From: Deltaproteobacteria bacterium
GTDB taxonomy: Bacteria > Myxococcota_A > Polyangia > HGW-17
Assembly: GCA_016937155.1 (NCBI GenBank)
Contig: JAFGWM010000051.1
Location: forward strand, 1-64,000
Direction: 5' to 3'
Length of the DNA stretch: 64,000 nt
Part shown: piece after piece, positions 62,483-64,000 of the stretch
Numbering within the stretch: the first letter of the stretch is position 1
Layout: every line of letters starts with the position of its first letter
Made by a program: the position numbers and the translations under genes
Notes under the pieces: generated by a model
Databases searched by the model: none
What the model saw: only the letters and a program-made list of their open reading frames with translations
What the model was told of the DNA's origin: nothing

Positions 62483-63058
62483 CTATTTACTCCAGATTCC
62501 CACACCATTGGCTATTGCAGTATTCTGTAACTGGAGATACTGAGTTTTTCGATTAAAATCTGCAATGGTATAAACCTCACCAAGACCATTAACAATAAGT
62601 AAAGCCCCAAGATCATCATCATCCTCTGTCCTGATATAAGCTAGAAGACGATCATACATATCAAAGCAGGAATCAGGAATCGGGGTCTGAGTTGCACAGT
62701 TATCATCATCAAATTCAAGACCAACCCATGAACCAACAGGGAGATGATCAATTGTAAACTGCTTTGCTTCAGGGCCAAATGGTTCAACAGTTCCATATGT
62801 TTCAGGGGTGTTTACACCAAGGAAACGAACCTTATACTTGACATTGTTATACCATACATAGACGGTGTCACCATCAGTAACGGATGACAGGATCGCAGGA
62901 TACTCCATAAAATCAGGAGGATCATTGTCATTATTATTATTTGTAGTGGTGGTTGTATTATTATTGGTGTTGTTATTTACACTTTCGCTTTCAGGATCCA
63001 TACATGATGTTAAAGTAATAAGTGTACCAGCAACAAATAATACAAGTAATTTTTTCAT
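62483..63058 (-). CDS. thermonuclease-like (SNase) lipoprotein
   Basis: Signal peptide with lipobox TLTSC, a long Asn/Thr linker (about 28-46), then the nuclease domain: VTDGDTVYVWYN (metal Asp), KVRFLGVNTPET (catalytic Arg and metal Asp-type region), and YDRLLAYIRTED (second Arg and acid). It should hydrolyse DNA or RNA at the cell surface, for nutrient use or as a weapon. Length is 191 aa. The linker resembles that of the FG-GAP lipoprotein at 23095. Confidence 0.9.
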   Translation of the reverse strand: MKKLLVLFVAGTLITLTSCMDPESESVNNNTNNNTTTTTNNNNDNDPPDFMEYPAILSSVTDGDTVYVWYNNVKYKVRFLGVNTPETYGTVEPFGPEAKQFTIDHLPVGSWVGLEFDDDNCATQTPIPDSCFDMYDRLLAYIRTEDDDDLGALLIVNGLGEVYTIADFNRKTQYLQLQNTAIANGVGIWSK

Positions 63059-63295
63059 TTAAAACTCCCGGGGAAACTGAAATTCCAGCTTTTAAAAAAT
63101 CAGGACAAGGCCTTAACGGTGGCCCACTGATATGCACACCGTAAATTTTAACATAGCACATTCAAACAAAGTGACCAGTGTATTATACAGGGTGTAAAAA
63201 CACTATAGGAACTAAAGAACCTGACTCCGAACCTGTGAAGATTTTATTTAATTTAATTTTTATAGAGATTTAAATGAACACTCTGAAGACAGTTT

Positions 63296-63754
63296 TTATT
63301 TTGCTTCAAGAAACTTGTATTTTTTCAGGGCAGCCTCGGGATCTTTAAGGAAAATACCTTTACATCCATTACAACCAAACACATAAGTCTTTCCCTTATA
63401 CTCAACAAAAGGACGTGAAGCTGAAAATTCAAATGTCTCACCCTTAATGGGGCAACTTACTTTTGTTCCATATGGTGGTTTTTTGGCGAAAACACTTGGG
63501 TAAAGCTTACCATCAGATTTCCCGGTATGATTTCCGCATGGGACATGTCCATCAGTATGTTTAACTTCAATTTTTTGAACTTTAGAAGCCTTTTTTATTG
63601 CCTCAGCAGTCTTTTTATCCTTTGTAGGATTAGTTTTTTGTCCTTCTTTTTTTACTTTTTTGTCAGGTTTTCCCGATTCTACATCCTTACTGCTGCATGA
63701 GGACAAAGAAAAAATAATTGAAAACAATACGAGTGATAAAAAACTTAATTTCAT
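63296..63754 (-). CDS. YHS/TRASH-like lipoprotein
   Basis: Signal peptide with lipobox LSSC, a Lys-rich linker, then a Cys-rich domain: VPCGNHTG, then SCPIKGETFEFSASRPFVEYKG and YVFGCNGCKGIFLKDPEAALKKY, the YHS pattern in which Cys and aromatic residues bind metal. It may act in heavy-metal sensing or delivery in the envelope. It is 152 aa long. Function is inferred from the domain only. Confidence 0.82.
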   Translation of the reverse strand: MKLSFLSLVLFSIIFSLSSCSSKDVESGKPDKKVKKEGQKTNPTKDKKTAEAIKKASKVQKIEVKHTDGHVPCGNHTGKSDGKLYPSVFAKKPPYGTKVSCPIKGETFEFSASRPFVEYKGKTYVFGCNGCKGIFLKDPEAALKKYKFLEAK

Positions 63755-63778
63755 ACGTTAAAGATCCTTTCTTTTTTA

Positions 63779-64000
63779 TTATAGCGGTGATGCTGTCATC
63801 ACAGGAAGTGTTCTTTGGGTTGAGCTGTTATCTCCTAACTGACCGAAGATGTTGTATCCCCAGCACCAGGAGAATCCATCAGTATTTATAATACATGTAT
63901 GAGTTGTTCCCCCGGTTATCATTAAACTGCTGTTCATTCCCACCGCGCTTACAGGCTCTTCAGCATCATTAGTAAGATCATTTCCAAGTCTGCCGTTACC
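63779..64000 (-). CDS. RCC1-repeat protein, C-terminal part (truncated at window edge)
   Basis: The frame is open to the right edge and ends in TAA at 63779. The residues show RCC1 propeller repeats: GNGRLGNDLTNDAEEPVSAV, then GGTTHTCIINTDGFSWCWGYNIFGQLGDNSSTQRTLPV, the G-H-T-C and W-G-x-N-x-x-G-Q-L-G-D elements of the family. Bacterial versions are often secreted or surface proteins. The upstream part is missing. Confidence 0.85.
   Translation of the reverse strand, partial: GNGRLGNDLTNDAEEPVSAVGMNSSLMITGGTTHTCIINTDGFSWCWGYNIFGQLGDNSSTQRTLPVMTASPL

Noticed and set aside
63133-63195. About 21-codon plus-strand ORF between the thermonuclease and YHS-like genes
   Set aside because: No ribosome-binding site and no protein-like features.

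Overview
The window is AT-rich, densely coded bacterial chromosome. It reads as an uncultured Myxococcota/deltaproteobacterium-like organism, and that placement is tentative. It rests on gene content: many lipoproteins with polar Asn/Thr linkers, MopE-like metal-binding repeats, integrin-like FG-GAP and RCC1 repeat proteins, a DUF4388/PATAN protein, DUF507, UPF0158 next to rpoZ, and Gram-negative outer-membrane functions (a beta-barrel, two MlaE/MlaF pairs). No insertion sequence, prophage, CRISPR array or rRNA was seen. One tRNA (Val, anticodon GAC) is present.

Layout. 1-3147 (+): end of an outer-membrane protein, an unknown gene and ffh. 3148-9005 (-): rlmB, pyrF and a Gld-type ABC system (DUF4340 protein, permease/GldG fusion, ATPase). 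9077-12211 (-): a 54-aa protein, cysteine synthase, a DUF4388 protein and a half-size TauE. 12608-15317 (+): a 55-aa precursor-like peptide, two Ddl-like ATP-grasp ligases and a GNAT. 15433-16620 (+): a WecA/TagO-type transferase. 16624-29245 (-): a CDP-alcohol transferase, valS, a possible nuclease, coaE, then a second peptide system (S26-type peptidase, 49-aa peptide with a YxxPxL leader, FG-GAP lipoprotein, radical SAM/SPASM, PqqD-like, HprK-like) headed by a cyclophilin lipoprotein. 29502-30677 (+): thiolase. 30674-39478 (-): an ATPase-permease-permease-ATPase Mla block, a lipoprotein, degenerate EtfB/EtfA-like proteins, DUF507, infC, thrS and tRNA-Val. 39653-45954: lipoproteins, including a tandem Cys-rich pair. 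46041-48258 (+): a YtrA-type ABC operon with an operator-like palindrome. 48267-54467 (-): a Met-rich protein, a lipoprotein, tadA, tpiA, pgk, gap and a thioredoxin-like lipoprotein. 54697-60244: rpoZ, UPF0158, recA, an acyl-CoA synthetase and an unknown. 60241-64000: a membrane protein with a FAM20/HipA-like kinase domain, a thermonuclease lipoprotein, a YHS-like lipoprotein and the end of an RCC1 protein.

The best candidates for undescribed biology are the two peptide loci, whose precursor-like ORFs are short and easily missed. Locus A (12608-15317) pairs a 55-aa peptide with an acidic N-terminal part and a basic Cys/His/Gly/Pro-rich C-terminal part with two consecutive Ddl-type ATP-grasp enzymes and a GNAT; peptide extension or modification by amide ligation is the simplest reading. 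Locus B (22582-29245) pairs a 49-aa peptide, whose leader matches the YxxPxL element bound by PqqD-like recognition domains, with PqqD, radical SAM/SPASM, HprK-like and S26-peptidase-like proteins in a tightly coupled gene string. No lasso cyclase is present. Neither product can be predicted from sequence alone.

Start sites were refined from Shine-Dalgarno spacing and overlaps. The most notable case is infC, which starts at an AUU codon 6 nt after AGGAGG.
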